A DNA stretch of 16,666 bases from Methylophilaceae bacterium UBA6140 (GTDB taxonomy: Bacteria > Pseudomonadota > Gammaproteobacteria > Burkholderiales > Methylophilaceae): assembly GCA_002423265.1 (NCBI GenBank), contig DIVE01000027.1, positions 1 through 16,666 on the forward strand, in the 5' to 3' direction. The translations under genes were made by a program, and so were the position numbers. The notes under the pieces were generated by a model. The model did not search any database and was not told where the DNA came from. It was given only the letters and a program-made list of their open reading frames with translations. Shown one piece after another: positions 6,784 through 15,366 of the stretch (the stretch's first letter is position 1; each line of letters opens with the position of its first letter).

Positions 6784-7659
6784 TTATTGATGAAAAACAA
6801 CGATGGCATTGATGCCAACGGACTGATTGATTCTGGCAGCGGCCTGGTCTGCTTCAGAACGGTTCATGTAAGGCCCGAGCCTGACGCGATAAGTGTCTTC
6901 ATTATACCAGCTCTGGATCGGCACATTTCGGCCATCGCCAGCTGCCGTGAGGTTCCGGCTCTGCAGGTTCTCGCGTAGCTTGTCGGCGTTTTCCTGCGAT
7001 TTGAATGCACCCACCTGCACATACACACCGTTAGCTTTGCTGCTGACAGTGCTTCCGTTTGCGGCCGCTGCGCGTGCCATGGTTTCCGGGCGGGTGTCTA
7101 TCCATTCGATTTCGACCAGGCCGCTGCCCTTCTGCGCGATGCCGAGCTTGTGCGCCGCCACGTACGAAAGGTCGATCAGACGGTCGTGGAGGAAGGGCCC
7201 GCGGTCATTGACGCGCACAATCACGCTGCGCCCGTTGTCCGGGTTGGTGACCCGCACATAGCTGGGAATCGGCAGCGTTGTGTGTGCGGCTGTCATCGCA
7301 TACATGTCGTAGGGTTCGCCGCTGGCAGTCCGGTTGCCGTGATAGCGTTTGCCGTACCAGGAGGCAACGCCGCGCTGGCGGTAGGGCTGATAGTTCTTCA
7401 TCGGCACGTATTGCTGGCCGAGCGCGCTATACGGGCGACTGTTCGCCGCACGGATGCTTTCTGCGCGCGGCACCGCATCGGGAATACGTGCAATTTCCGC
7501 CTCGGAAATATTACCGGGACCATCATCCAGATAATAGCCGCCTTTGGTGCTGCTCTCGCCACGCGTGGCGCCGGTCGAGTCGGGCTTGATCGGGCTGCCG
7601 CCGCAGGCGCCCAGAACAAGGCTGAAAACAATAATTGCAGTGATCTTGATCGGTTTCAT
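6784..7659 (-). CDS. rlpA: RlpA septal lytic transglycosylase lipoprotein
   Basis: The 291-residue protein is an outer-membrane lipoprotein that, in characterised members such as P. aeruginosa RlpA, cleaves glycan strands lacking stem peptides. A signal peptide ends in the lipobox LGAC with Cys19 as the lipidated residue. A double-psi beta-barrel domain spans about 97-188 (GVASWYGKRYHGNRTASGE to the VEIEW strand). It holds Glu115, His126 and Asp152, which fit the catalytic Glu, His and Asp of the P. aeruginosa enzyme. A SPOR domain, binding denuded glycans at the septum, covers about 210-290 (GVYVQVGAFKSQENA onward). The start ATG overlaps the rodA stop by one base (TGATG). The mrdA-rodA-rlpA-dac order is classic for this pathway. 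Confidence 0.96.
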   Translation of the reverse strand: MKPIKITAIIVFSLVLGACGGSPIKPDSTGATRGESSTKGGYYLDDGPGNISEAEIARIPDAVPRAESIRAANSRPYSALGQQYVPMKNYQPYRQRGVASWYGKRYHGNRTASGEPYDMYAMTAAHTTLPIPSYVRVTNPDNGRSVIVRVNDRGPFLHDRLIDLSYVAAHKLGIAQKGSGLVEIEWIDTRPETMARAAAANGSTVSSKANGVYVQVGAFKSQENADKLRENLQSRNLTAAGDGRNVPIQSWYNEDTYRVRLGPYMNRSEADQAAARINQSVGINAIVVFHQ

Positions 7660-8753
7660 CAGGTCGCTACCAGTTTTTTATGCGTTTGTATGCTCATCAG
7701 AATGCCAAAGCCCAGCATCAGCGTCACCAGCGATGTGCCGCCGTAGCTGATCAGCGGCAAGGGTACGCCGACCACGGGCAATATGCCGCTGACCATGCCG
7801 ATGTTGACGAAAGCATAAGTAAAAAATGTCAGCGTGATGCTGCCGGCCAGCAGGCGGCAAAAGGTGTTCTGCGCCTGTGCGGCGATGAACATCCCGCGTC
7901 CGATGATGAGTGTGAACAGCAGCAGCAGGAAAAGGTTTCCGAGCAGGCCGAATTCCTCGCCGAATACCGCCAGAATGAAGTCTGTGGTGCGCTCCGGAAT
8001 GAAGTCCAGTTGCGATTGCGTACCGTTGAGCCAGCCCTTGCCGGCTAACCCGCCCGAACCGATGGCGATGCTGGCCTGTATGGTGTGGTAGCCGGCGCCC
8101 AGCGGATCCTGGTGCGGGTCGAAGAGAATGATGATGCGGCGGCGCTGATAGTCGTGCAGCAGGCTCCATAGCACCGGTGCCAGCGCGGCGAAGGTGGCTG
8201 CCAGCGCCAGAATCAGTTTCCAGCTGAAGCCGGCCAGGTAAATGACGAAAACTCCGGAGCCGACAATCAGTAGCGTGGTGCCGAGATCGGGTTGCTTGAG
8301 AATGAAGGCTGCCGGTACGGCGAGAAAGATCGCGGCGATGGCATAGTCGGCCAATTGCAGGGACTCCTCGCGTTTGGCGAAATACCAGGCCAGCATCATC
8401 GGTACGGCGATCTTCATCAGTTCCGAAGGCTGGATGCGGGCAACGCCGAGATCAAGCCAGCGTCTGGCGCCGTTGGTGATTTCGCCGAACATGGCGACGC
8501 CAAGCAGCAATACCAGACCCAGAAGATAGAGCGGCAATGCCACCCGCTGTAAATGCTGGGGCGGGATATTGGCTGCGACCCACATCACCACCAGCGCGAC
8601 GGAGATGTTGGTCAGTTGCGCGGTCATGCGCCCTGTACTCTCCCCCGAGGCGCTGTAGAGCACGAAGAGGCCGAGCAGCAGGGTCATGACAATGGTGCCC
8701 ATCAGAAAGCCGTCGATGTGTTTTAACAGGCGGTTTAACAGTCGCTCAATCAT
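7659..8753 (-). CDS. rodA: Peptidoglycan glycosyltransferase RodA (SEDS family)
   Basis: RodA is the inner-membrane SEDS glycosyltransferase that polymerises lipid II in the Rod complex with PBP2. The 364 residues contain about ten hydrophobic segments. Family landmarks are NGARRWLDLG (94-103), QPSELMK (108-114), KQPDLGT (153-159) and the periplasmic loop with GWLNGTQSQLDFIPERTTDF. Asp258 in that loop corresponds to the essential Asp262 of E. coli RodA. Near the end is the SYGGTSL motif. The ATG at 8753 has GGAG 9 nt upstream and overlaps the mrdA 3' end by 8 nt, so its translation is likely tied to that of its partner PBP2. Confidence 0.98.
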   Translation of the reverse strand: MIERLLNRLLKHIDGFLMGTIVMTLLLGLFVLYSASGESTGRMTAQLTNISVALVVMWVAANIPPQHLQRVALPLYLLGLVLLLGVAMFGEITNGARRWLDLGVARIQPSELMKIAVPMMLAWYFAKREESLQLADYAIAAIFLAVPAAFILKQPDLGTTLLIVGSGVFVIYLAGFSWKLILALAATFAALAPVLWSLLHDYQRRRIIILFDPHQDPLGAGYHTIQASIAIGSGGLAGKGWLNGTQSQLDFIPERTTDFILAVFGEEFGLLGNLFLLLLFTLIIGRGMFIAAQAQNTFCRLLAGSITLTFFTYAFVNIGMVSGILPVVGVPLPLISYGGTSLVTLMLGFGILMSIQTHKKLVAT

Positions 8754-10701
8754 GCGGATGATCTCCGGTTGTTGCAGGTGTTGCCGGATTCACGGCTGTG
8801 ACCGGAGTGGCAGCCGCTGGTGTCGCGGCAGCAGTTTCGATCGGCGCCGGTTCCTTGCCCAGCAGGTAGTAATCGATCACCTTGCGTGCAATCGGGCCGG
8901 CTGTCGCGCCGCCGCCGCCGCCGTTCTCGACGATTACCGCCAGCGCGATTTTCGGATCGTCTGCCGGTGCGTAGGCGATGAACAGCGCATGGTCTCGATG
9001 GCGTTCGTCCAGTTTGCTGGCATCGTATTTCTCGCCCTGTTTGATGCCGACCACCTGTGCCGTACCGGTTTTGGCAGCGACTGTATAGGGCGCGCCGGCG
9101 CCTACCGCAACCGCAGTGCCGCCCGGCAGGGTGACGTCTTCCATGCCCTTTCTGACGATGGCAACATTTTCCGGATGCAGCTCAATCCGGTCGACGATGA
9201 TAGGCTCGACCGGACGTATGCTGTCGTTGCGTGCATCCTGAATGCTGGCGACAAGGCGCGGTTTCATCGCCACGCCGTTGTTGGCAAAGATGGCTGTGGC
9301 CTGTGCCAGCTGCATTGGCGTCGACAGCATGTAGCCCTGGCCGATACCGAAAATCACGGTTTCACCCGGGTACCATGGCTGGTTCCAGCGTCTTTTTTTC
9401 CATTCCGGCGTCGGTAGCAATCCTTCAAGCTCGCCGGAGATATCAATGCCGGATTTCTGGCCGAAACCGAAATGGCGCACGAAGTCGGTCATTGCATGGA
9501 TGCCCATCTCGTGTGCGAGGCCGTAGAAAAAGGTATCGCAGGAGATGGTGATGGCTTTTTGCATGTCCACTACGCCGTGGCCTTCCGGTTTCCAGTCGCG
9601 GTAGCGATGGCGATTGCCCGGCAGCGTGAAGAAGCCGGGATCCTTGATGCTGAAGGGCGGCAGCCGTTTACCGGCTTCCAGCCCGGCGAGTGCGATGAAC
9701 GGCTTGAATGTGGAGCCTGGCGGGTAGATGCCGCGCAAGGGGCGATTGATCAGCGGCTTGTCGAGCGATTCGTTCAACAGCTTCCAGTTCTCGGTGTCGA
9801 TGCCGCCGACGAAAAGGTTGGAATCGAATGTCGGCATGCTGACATAAGCGAGGACTTCGCCGTTTCTCGGGTTGATGGCGACCAGTGCGCCCCGGCGGTC
9901 GCCAAAGGCATCCTCGCCGATTTTCTGCAGCTTGCTGTCGACGGAGAGGATCAGGTTGTTACCGGGAATCGGCGGCGTGCTGGAGAGTACGCGCACGGCA
10001 TGTCCGCCGGAATCGACCTCGACCTGCTTGAAGCCGGTTTTGCCGTGCAAGGTCGATTCATAATACTGCTCAAGGCCGGTTTTGCCGATGTGATCGGAGC
10101 CTTTGTAGTTCGACAGCTGGCCGGATTCCTTCAGATTTTCAATGTCCTTGTCGTTGATGCGGCCGATATAACCGACCAGATGCGAGCCGAGTGGACCTTG
10201 CGGGTAATGGCGGAACAGCCGCGATTTGATCTCGACACCGGGAAAGCGGTAGCGGTTGACGGCAAAGCGCGCGGCTTCTGTTTCATTAAGATGGGTCCGC
10301 AGCGGAATACTTTCGAATTCCTCGCTCTCCGACATGATTTTCTTGAAACGTTTGCGATCCAGCGCGTCGATGGAGACCAGCTCTGCGAGCTGGTTGACGG
10401 TTTCTTCGACATCCTTGACCCGGGCGGGGGTGATTTCCAGCGAATAGACAAAGAAATTGTGCGCCAGAATTACGCCGTTCTTGTCGAGAATCATGCCGCG
10501 ATTCGGCTGAATCGGCACCAGAGAAATGCGATTGCTTTCAGCCAGTGTGTGAAAATGCTCGTGCCTGGTCATTTGCAGATGGAACATGCGGGCGGCGAGT
10601 ATGCCGAAGCAGACCAGCATCAGCAAGCCGGCAACCCACAAGCGCATGCGGAAATAGTGGCTTTCCTGCTGATAATTCTTCAGTTCTGAACGGAATCGCA
10701 T
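8746..10701 (-). CDS. mrdA: Penicillin-binding protein 2 (D,D-transpeptidase)
   Basis: PBP2 cross-links lateral-wall peptidoglycan in the Rod complex and activates RodA. The protein has 651 residues: a short cytoplasmic N-terminus, one membrane helix (about 22-42), a pedestal domain and a transpeptidase domain. Active-site motifs are Ser330-x-x-Lys333 (in PPGSTFKP), Ser387-Cys-Asp389 (PBP2s use S-x-D where many PBPs have S-x-N) and Lys544-Thr-Gly546. The protein is longer than E. coli PBP2 (633) mainly through a C-terminal tail (about 618-651) rich in Ala, Thr and Pro. A run of five glycines (594-598) lies just before it. The ATG at 10701 is preferred to a GTG two codons upstream because AGG lies 9 nt before it. 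mreD ends 9 nt upstream. Confidence 0.97.
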   Translation of the reverse strand: MRFRSELKNYQQESHYFRMRLWVAGLLMLVCFGILAARMFHLQMTRHEHFHTLAESNRISLVPIQPNRGMILDKNGVILAHNFFVYSLEITPARVKDVEETVNQLAELVSIDALDRKRFKKIMSESEEFESIPLRTHLNETEAARFAVNRYRFPGVEIKSRLFRHYPQGPLGSHLVGYIGRINDKDIENLKESGQLSNYKGSDHIGKTGLEQYYESTLHGKTGFKQVEVDSGGHAVRVLSSTPPIPGNNLILSVDSKLQKIGEDAFGDRRGALVAINPRNGEVLAYVSMPTFDSNLFVGGIDTENWKLLNESLDKPLINRPLRGIYPPGSTFKPFIALAGLEAGKRLPPFSIKDPGFFTLPGNRHRYRDWKPEGHGVVDMQKAITISCDTFFYGLAHEMGIHAMTDFVRHFGFGQKSGIDISGELEGLLPTPEWKKRRWNQPWYPGETVIFGIGQGYMLSTPMQLAQATAIFANNGVAMKPRLVASIQDARNDSIRPVEPIIVDRIELHPENVAIVRKGMEDVTLPGGTAVAVGAGAPYTVAAKTGTAQVVGIKQGEKYDASKLDERHRDHALFIAYAPADDPKIALAVIVENGGGGGATAGPIARKVIDYYLLGKEPAPIETAAATPAAATPVTAVNPATPATTGDHPHD

Positions 10702-10710
10702 CTGCACGGC

Positions 10711-11190
10711 CTAGTTCTGGTTCGATGTTGGTTCAATACCAAGGCGCGTGAAAATGACAAACTGCCAGAGCAGAATGCCGCTGACACTGGGAAAAAAGTA
10801 GCTCCACTGAGGCACGTCTTCGCCGGCGAACAGTTTGAGCACCATGACCACGCATTGGGTGAAGACCAGCAATACAAATACATAGGCGGCCTGCTGCCAG
10901 ATGTTGAACAAGGCCAGCCTGCGCTGATAGCTGACGGCAAAGAAGGCCGTGATTGCGTAGGCCAGCGCATTCTGTCCAAACAAGCCGCCGCTGATCAGAT
11001 CGACGACCAGACCGGCGAACCAGGCGGTGCCGATGTTGCACAGGTGAGGTGCCCGCAACAGCCAGTAGATCACGACCAGCAGCACGAAGTCGGGGCGGAT
11101 CAGCAGGCCGAAGCCGGCCCAGGGCGCCAGCTGCAGAATCAGCGCGAGCAGCATGGAAAGATAGATGTTTCTAAGGCTGACGGTTTGCAT
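10711..11190 (-). CDS. mreD: Rod shape-determining protein MreD
   Basis: MreD is a small inner-membrane component of the Rod complex that works with MreC. The 159 residues are almost all hydrophobic, with five or six membrane segments. Landmarks are RPDFVLLVVIYW (32-43) and GLVVDLISGGLFGQNALAY (60-78), the best conserved stretch of the family. The ATG at 11190 lies inside the mreC 3' end, so the two genes overlap by 20 nt in different frames; no good Shine-Dalgarno is visible, which points to coupled translation. Confidence 0.95.
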   Translation of the reverse strand: MQTVSLRNIYLSMLLALILQLAPWAGFGLLIRPDFVLLVVIYWLLRAPHLCNIGTAWFAGLVVDLISGGLFGQNALAYAITAFFAVSYQRRLALFNIWQQAAYVFVLLVFTQCVVMVLKLFAGEDVPQWSYFFPSVSGILLWQFVIFTRLGIEPTSNQN

Positions 11191-12151
11191 CGGGAGTCGC
11201 CATAACAGGTTGTGCGGAGGGTTGCGGCAGCGCAGACTGCAGCTTCAGGGTTCTGTCAGCGCCCCTGGCGGTCTTGTTGACGATGGTGCCGGCGGCAGAC
11301 TCGGTCACGGGGATGTCGATCAGTAGCACCTGGCGATGATTCTTTACGCCGGCAAGCGGTCTGGAGCGTATCTGCGCAAACGACAGATCCGGATTGCGGT
11401 CGATGTCGACCACTTCGGCCACGGCCAGTCCGGCCGGGTAGACGCCGTCGATACCGGAGGTAATCAGGCGGTCGCCTTTCTGTATATCGACGTTGACCGG
11501 CAGATAGGGCAGATCAATCACGTTGTCCATACCCAAGCCGAACGCGATGGCCCTGAGGCCGTTTCTTTCAATCTGTATCGGGATTGAAAGCTCCTTGTCG
11601 GTGATCAGCGTCACTTCGCTGGAGAATGGATAGACACGCGTCACCTGGCCGATGACGCCGTTGCCGTCGACCACCGCCTGTCCGGGAGAGATGTTCTGCC
11701 TTGCGCCGAGGTTGACCATGACTTTATGCGAGAAAGGGTCGCGGCCCATGTGCAGGATTTCACCCAGGCGCGCAGGTTCGGAAATGGTTTGTGAAGCGCC
11801 AAGCAGATTGCGCAGGTGTTCGTTCTCGGTTTCCAGCAGTTGCAGTTTCTGCAGCTTGCTGCCTTGTTCCAGCGTTTTTTGTTCCAGCTGCCGGTTTTTG
11901 CTGACCAGCGAGGTATGCGTGGTGATGTAGTCGGCGCTTGAGTGAAAAAGATCGGAGGGTGCGTTTGCGATGGTTTGCAACGGGTGAGTGAGGGCAACGA
12001 AACCCTGCCGGACTTCATCCAGATAATGCAGGCGGGCATCGGTGGCGATAAGGGCGATGGAAAGCGCGGAGAAAAGCACCAGCCGGGTGAGGGGGCTTGG
12101 GCCGCGTATGAAAAACGACGGTGTTTGCTGAGGTTCCAGAACGCGAGGCAT
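11171..12151 (-). CDS. mreC: Rod shape-determining protein MreC
   Basis: MreC is a bitopic inner-membrane protein whose periplasmic part binds and activates PBP2. The 326-residue protein has a membrane helix at about 21-38, a coiled coil at about 81-117 (rich in Leu, Glu and Lys) and a beta-barrel domain after that, with SHKVMVNLGARQNISPGQ and ITSGIDGVYPAGLAV as family-like stretches. Residues after about 285 form a low-complexity tail ending in Pro/Gln/Ala. The ATG at 12151 has only AGG as a weak ribosome site. The gene lies just downstream of a terminator that follows mreB, so it depends on read-through or on a promoter I could not see. Confidence 0.96.
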   Translation of the reverse strand: MPRVLEPQQTPSFFIRGPSPLTRLVLFSALSIALIATDARLHYLDEVRQGFVALTHPLQTIANAPSDLFHSSADYITTHTSLVSKNRQLEQKTLEQGSKLQKLQLLETENEHLRNLLGASQTISEPARLGEILHMGRDPFSHKVMVNLGARQNISPGQAVVDGNGVIGQVTRVYPFSSEVTLITDKELSIPIQIERNGLRAIAFGLGMDNVIDLPYLPVNVDIQKGDRLITSGIDGVYPAGLAVAEVVDIDRNPDLSFAQIRSRPLAGVKNHRQVLLIDIPVTESAAGTIVNKTARGADRTLKLQSALPQPSAQPVMATPDANRQP

Positions 12152-12170
12152 CGGGCCTGTAGGCTTTCAG

Positions 12171-12207
12171 AAAAAAACAAGCCGCCTTAAGCGGAAGCGG
12201 CTTGTTT
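12171..12207 (-). terminator. Rho-independent terminator after mreB
   Basis: Read on the minus strand, AAACAAGCCGC (12207-12197) and GCGGCTTGTTT (12185-12175) form a perfect 11-bp stem with an 11-nt loop, and a run of T extends through 12171. The run is on the minus-strand side only, so the element ends transcripts coming from mreB. It stands between mreB and mreC, inside the shape gene cluster. Confidence 0.9.
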
Positions 12208-12233
12208 GCTGTGTTGAAAAAAGGGTCTTGTAA

Positions 12234-13328
<1,095 letters not shown>

Positions 13329-13368
13329 TCAAGCAGAGTGAATCATCAAGAAGCGCATTAAATCGGGC

Positions 13369-13374
13369 TATAAT
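13369..13374 (+). promoter_or_regulatory. Candidate -10 element for gatCAB
   Basis: TATAAT is a perfect -10 hexamer about 70 bp before the gatC start. No good -35 lies 16-18 bp upstream (TCAAGA at 17 bp), so it may need an activator or other contacts. A 6-bp inverted repeat, ATCGGG (13362-13367) and CCCGAT (13376-13381), brackets it exactly. Confidence 0.55.
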
Positions 13375-13375
13375 A
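13370..13375 (-). promoter_or_regulatory. Candidate -10 element for mreB
   Basis: On the minus strand TATTAT (13375-13370) matches the -10 consensus at five of six bases. With a 17-bp spacer the -35 would be TTAATT (13398-13393), a three-of-six match. The leader would be about 85 nt. The element lies on top of the gatC -10 on the other strand. Confidence 0.4.
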
Positions 13376-13443
13376 CCCGATATCGTATTGAAAATTAAGA
13401 TTCAAATGAAATTACCAGTCAAATTTGCAAGCAGGGTGCAACC

Positions 13444-13731
13444 ATGTCTTTAAATACCGCAGATGTGAAGCGAATCGCCCATCTGGCACGGATTGAAATC
13501 AGCGAATCCGAAGCTGAAACTACACTCCATAAACTCTCCGGCATTCTCGGTTTGATCGAGCAGATGCAGGCCGTGGATACGGCCGGCATCACACCGATGT
13601 CGCATTCTCAGGATGTGACGCAGCGGCTGCGCGAAGATGTCGTGACCAAAACCAACCAAAGAGAAGAATTCCAGAAAATCGCGCCGGCCGTCGAGAACGG
13701 TCTTTATTTAGTCCCCAAAGTCATCGAATAA
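13444..13731 (+). CDS. gatC: Asp/Glu-tRNA amidotransferase subunit C
   Basis: GatC is the small subunit that wraps around GatA and GatB and steadies the amidotransferase. The 95 residues are the standard length. The N-terminal helix pattern [16 protein letters not shown] and the C-terminal [14 protein letters not shown] with [11 protein letters not shown] are typical. The ATG at 13444 has AGGG 7 nt upstream. It is the first gene of gatCAB, divergent from mreB. An unusual 152-nt spacer separates it from gatA. Confidence 0.97.
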   Translation: MSLNTADVKRIAHLARIEISESEAETTLHKLSGILGLIEQMQAVDTAGITPMSHSQDVTQRLREDVVTKTNQREEFQKIAPAVENGLYLVPKVIE

Positions 13732-13883
13732 TCCTATGCATACCTCCAAAACCCGTCTGCGCGGGCGAGTCGCTGTGTCACGTGCCCGTTCGTTTCTCGC
13801 CTGTCCGACTGATATGTCTCGTCACTCACTGTGCGGCTCCTTGTGCCTCATCCCGCACGCCCGGATTCTGAAGGCCGGATGCC
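13732..13883 (+). other. gatC-gatA spacer with an open 51-codon frame
   Basis: The spacer is long for this operon. An ATG at 13736, 4 nt after the gatC stop, opens 51 codons that run to a TAA at 13889-13891, so the frame would overlap the gatA start as ATGATTAA. No Shine-Dalgarno precedes that ATG. The predicted peptide (starting MHTSKTRLRGRV) is rich in Arg, Ser, Cys and His and matches nothing I recognise. The spacer also holds inverted repeats, GTGCGG/CCGCAC (13831-13836 and 13853-13858) and GGCGAG/CTCGCC (13764-13769 and 13797-13802). It may be only untranslated leader; coding status is doubtful. Confidence 0.2.
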
Positions 13884-15365
13884 ATGATTAACAGTAGCCT
13901 TAAACAGCTGGGGGCGATGCTTGCCGGCAAACAGATCTCCAGCGTCGAGCTGACGCAGGAGTTTCTCAAGCGGATTGATCTGCACAATGCGGATATCAAC
14001 GCTTACATTACCGTCGATGCGGAAAAATCGCTGGCGCAGGCAGCTGCCGCAGACCGCCGCATTGCCGAGGGCAAGGCTGAAGCCCTGACCGGCATTCCGG
14101 TCGCGCAGAAGGATATTTTCGTCGCCAGGGGCTGGCGTACCACTTGCGGTTCGCGCATGCTGGAAAACTTCATCGGCCCTTACGATGCCGACATCATCGA
14201 GCGCTTCGATGCGGCCGGTGCCGTCAATCTGGGCAAGACCAACATGGACGAGTTCGCCATGGGCTCTTCCAACGAAACTTCGTATTACGGTGCGGTGAAA
14301 AATCCCTGGGACAGAACGCGCGTACCGGGGGGCAGTTCCGGCGGCAGTGCGGCGGCGGTGGCAGCGCGTTTGTGTGCGGCGGCAACCGGTACCGATACCG
14401 GCGGTTCGATTCGCCAGCCCGCCTCCCTCTGCGGGCTCTCCGGCCTGAAACCGACCTACGGCCTGGTATCGCGTTACGGCATGATTGCCTTTGCCTCATC
14501 GCTCGATCAGGCTGGCCCGATGGCCAAGTCCTGCGAGGATATGGCGCTGATGATGAATGTGATGACCGGCTTCGACGAGCGCGATTCCACCAGCCTGCAG
14601 CGCGAACGGGAAGATTACACCCGGGGCCTCCAGCAGTTCGAAGGCAGGGAAAAGCCCTTGGCCGGACTCAGGGTCGGCCTGCCGAAAGAGTATTTTGCCG
14701 AGGGGCTGGATGCCTCGGTGGCGAAGGTCGTGCAGCAGGCCATCGACGAATACCGTAAGCTCGGCGCCGAGATCGTCGATATCAGCCTGCCCAACACGCA
14801 GCTTTCAATCCCGGTCTACTACGTGCTGGCACCGGCAGAGGCTTCCAGCAATCTTTCGCGTTACGACGGCGTGCGCTACGGCCACCGCGCGGCACAATAC
14901 GATGACCTGATGGACATGTATTGCAAGACGCGCGCCGAGGGTTTCGGTGCCGAGGTCAAGCGCCGTATCCTGATCGGCACCTATGTGTTGAGTGCGGGTT
15001 ACTACGATGCCTACTACCTGAAAGCGCAACAGATCCGCCGCCTGATTGCCGAGGATTTCGCCAGGGCGTTCCGCCAGTGCGACATCATTCTAGGCCCGAC
15101 CGCGCCTTCCACTGCGTTCAGGGCCGGCGAAAAGGCGGATGACCCGGTGGCCATGTATTTGCAGGATATTTATACCATCGCTGTTAACCTCGCCGGCTTG
15201 CCCGGCATGAGTATTCCGGCCGGCTTTGCCGAAGTCGACGGCAAGCAGCTGCCGGTGGGTTTGCAGGTGATCGGCAATTATTTTGATGAAGCGCGCATGC
15301 TGAATGCCGGCCACGCTTATCAACAAGTGACGGATTGGCATCAGCGCATGCCGGAGGGTATCTAA
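13884..15365 (+). CDS. gatA: Asp/Glu-tRNA amidotransferase subunit A
   Basis: GatA is the amidase subunit that frees ammonia from glutamine for conversion of Glu-tRNA(Gln) or Asp-tRNA(Asn). The 493 residues fit the family. The amidase-signature triad is Lys76 (in VAQKDIF), cis-Ser151 (in [13 protein letters not shown]) and nucleophile Ser175 (in [12 protein letters not shown]). The spacings match Lys79, Ser154 and Ser178 of the S. aureus enzyme. The ATG at 13884 has AAGG 9 nt upstream, and an in-frame TGA at 13869 rules out a longer protein, so the spacer before it is real. gatB begins 1 nt after the stop. Confidence 0.99.
   Translation: MINSSLKQLGAMLAGKQISSVELTQEFLKRIDLHNADINAYITVDAEKSLAQAAAADRRIAEGKAEALTGIPVAQKDIFVARGWRTTCGSRMLENFIGPYDADIIERFDAAGAVNLGKTNMDEFAMGSSNETSYYGAVKNPWDRTRVPGGSSGGSAAAVAARLCAAATGTDTGGSIRQPASLCGLSGLKPTYGLVSRYGMIAFASSLDQAGPMAKSCEDMALMMNVMTGFDERDSTSLQREREDYTRGLQQFEGREKPLAGLRVGLPKEYFAEGLDASVAKVVQQAIDEYRKLGAEIVDISLPNTQLSIPVYYVLAPAEASSNLSRYDGVRYGHRAAQYDDLMDMYCKTRAEGFGAEVKRRILIGTYVLSAGYYDAYYLKAQQIRRLIAEDFARAFRQCDIILGPTAPSTAFRAGEKADDPVAMYLQDIYTIAVNLAGLPGMSIPAGFAEVDGKQLPVGLQVIGNYFDEARMLNAGHAYQQVTDWHQRMPEGI
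15353..15358 (+). promoter_or_regulatory. Shine-Dalgarno GGAGGG for the gatB GTG start
   Basis: GGAGGG lies inside the last codons of gatA, 8 nt before the GTG at 15367. This supports that GTG as the gatB start. Confidence 0.8.
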
Positions 15366-15366
15366 G

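Noticed and set aside
8911..8933. GCC repeat run in mrdA as a possible phase-variation tract
   Set aside because: It is a triplet run encoding glycines, so slippage would change length by whole residues and not switch the gene off.
9472..10689. A 405-codon plus-strand frame opposite mrdA
   Set aside because: Shadow of a GC-rich coding gene; mrdA has full penicillin-binding motifs on the other strand.
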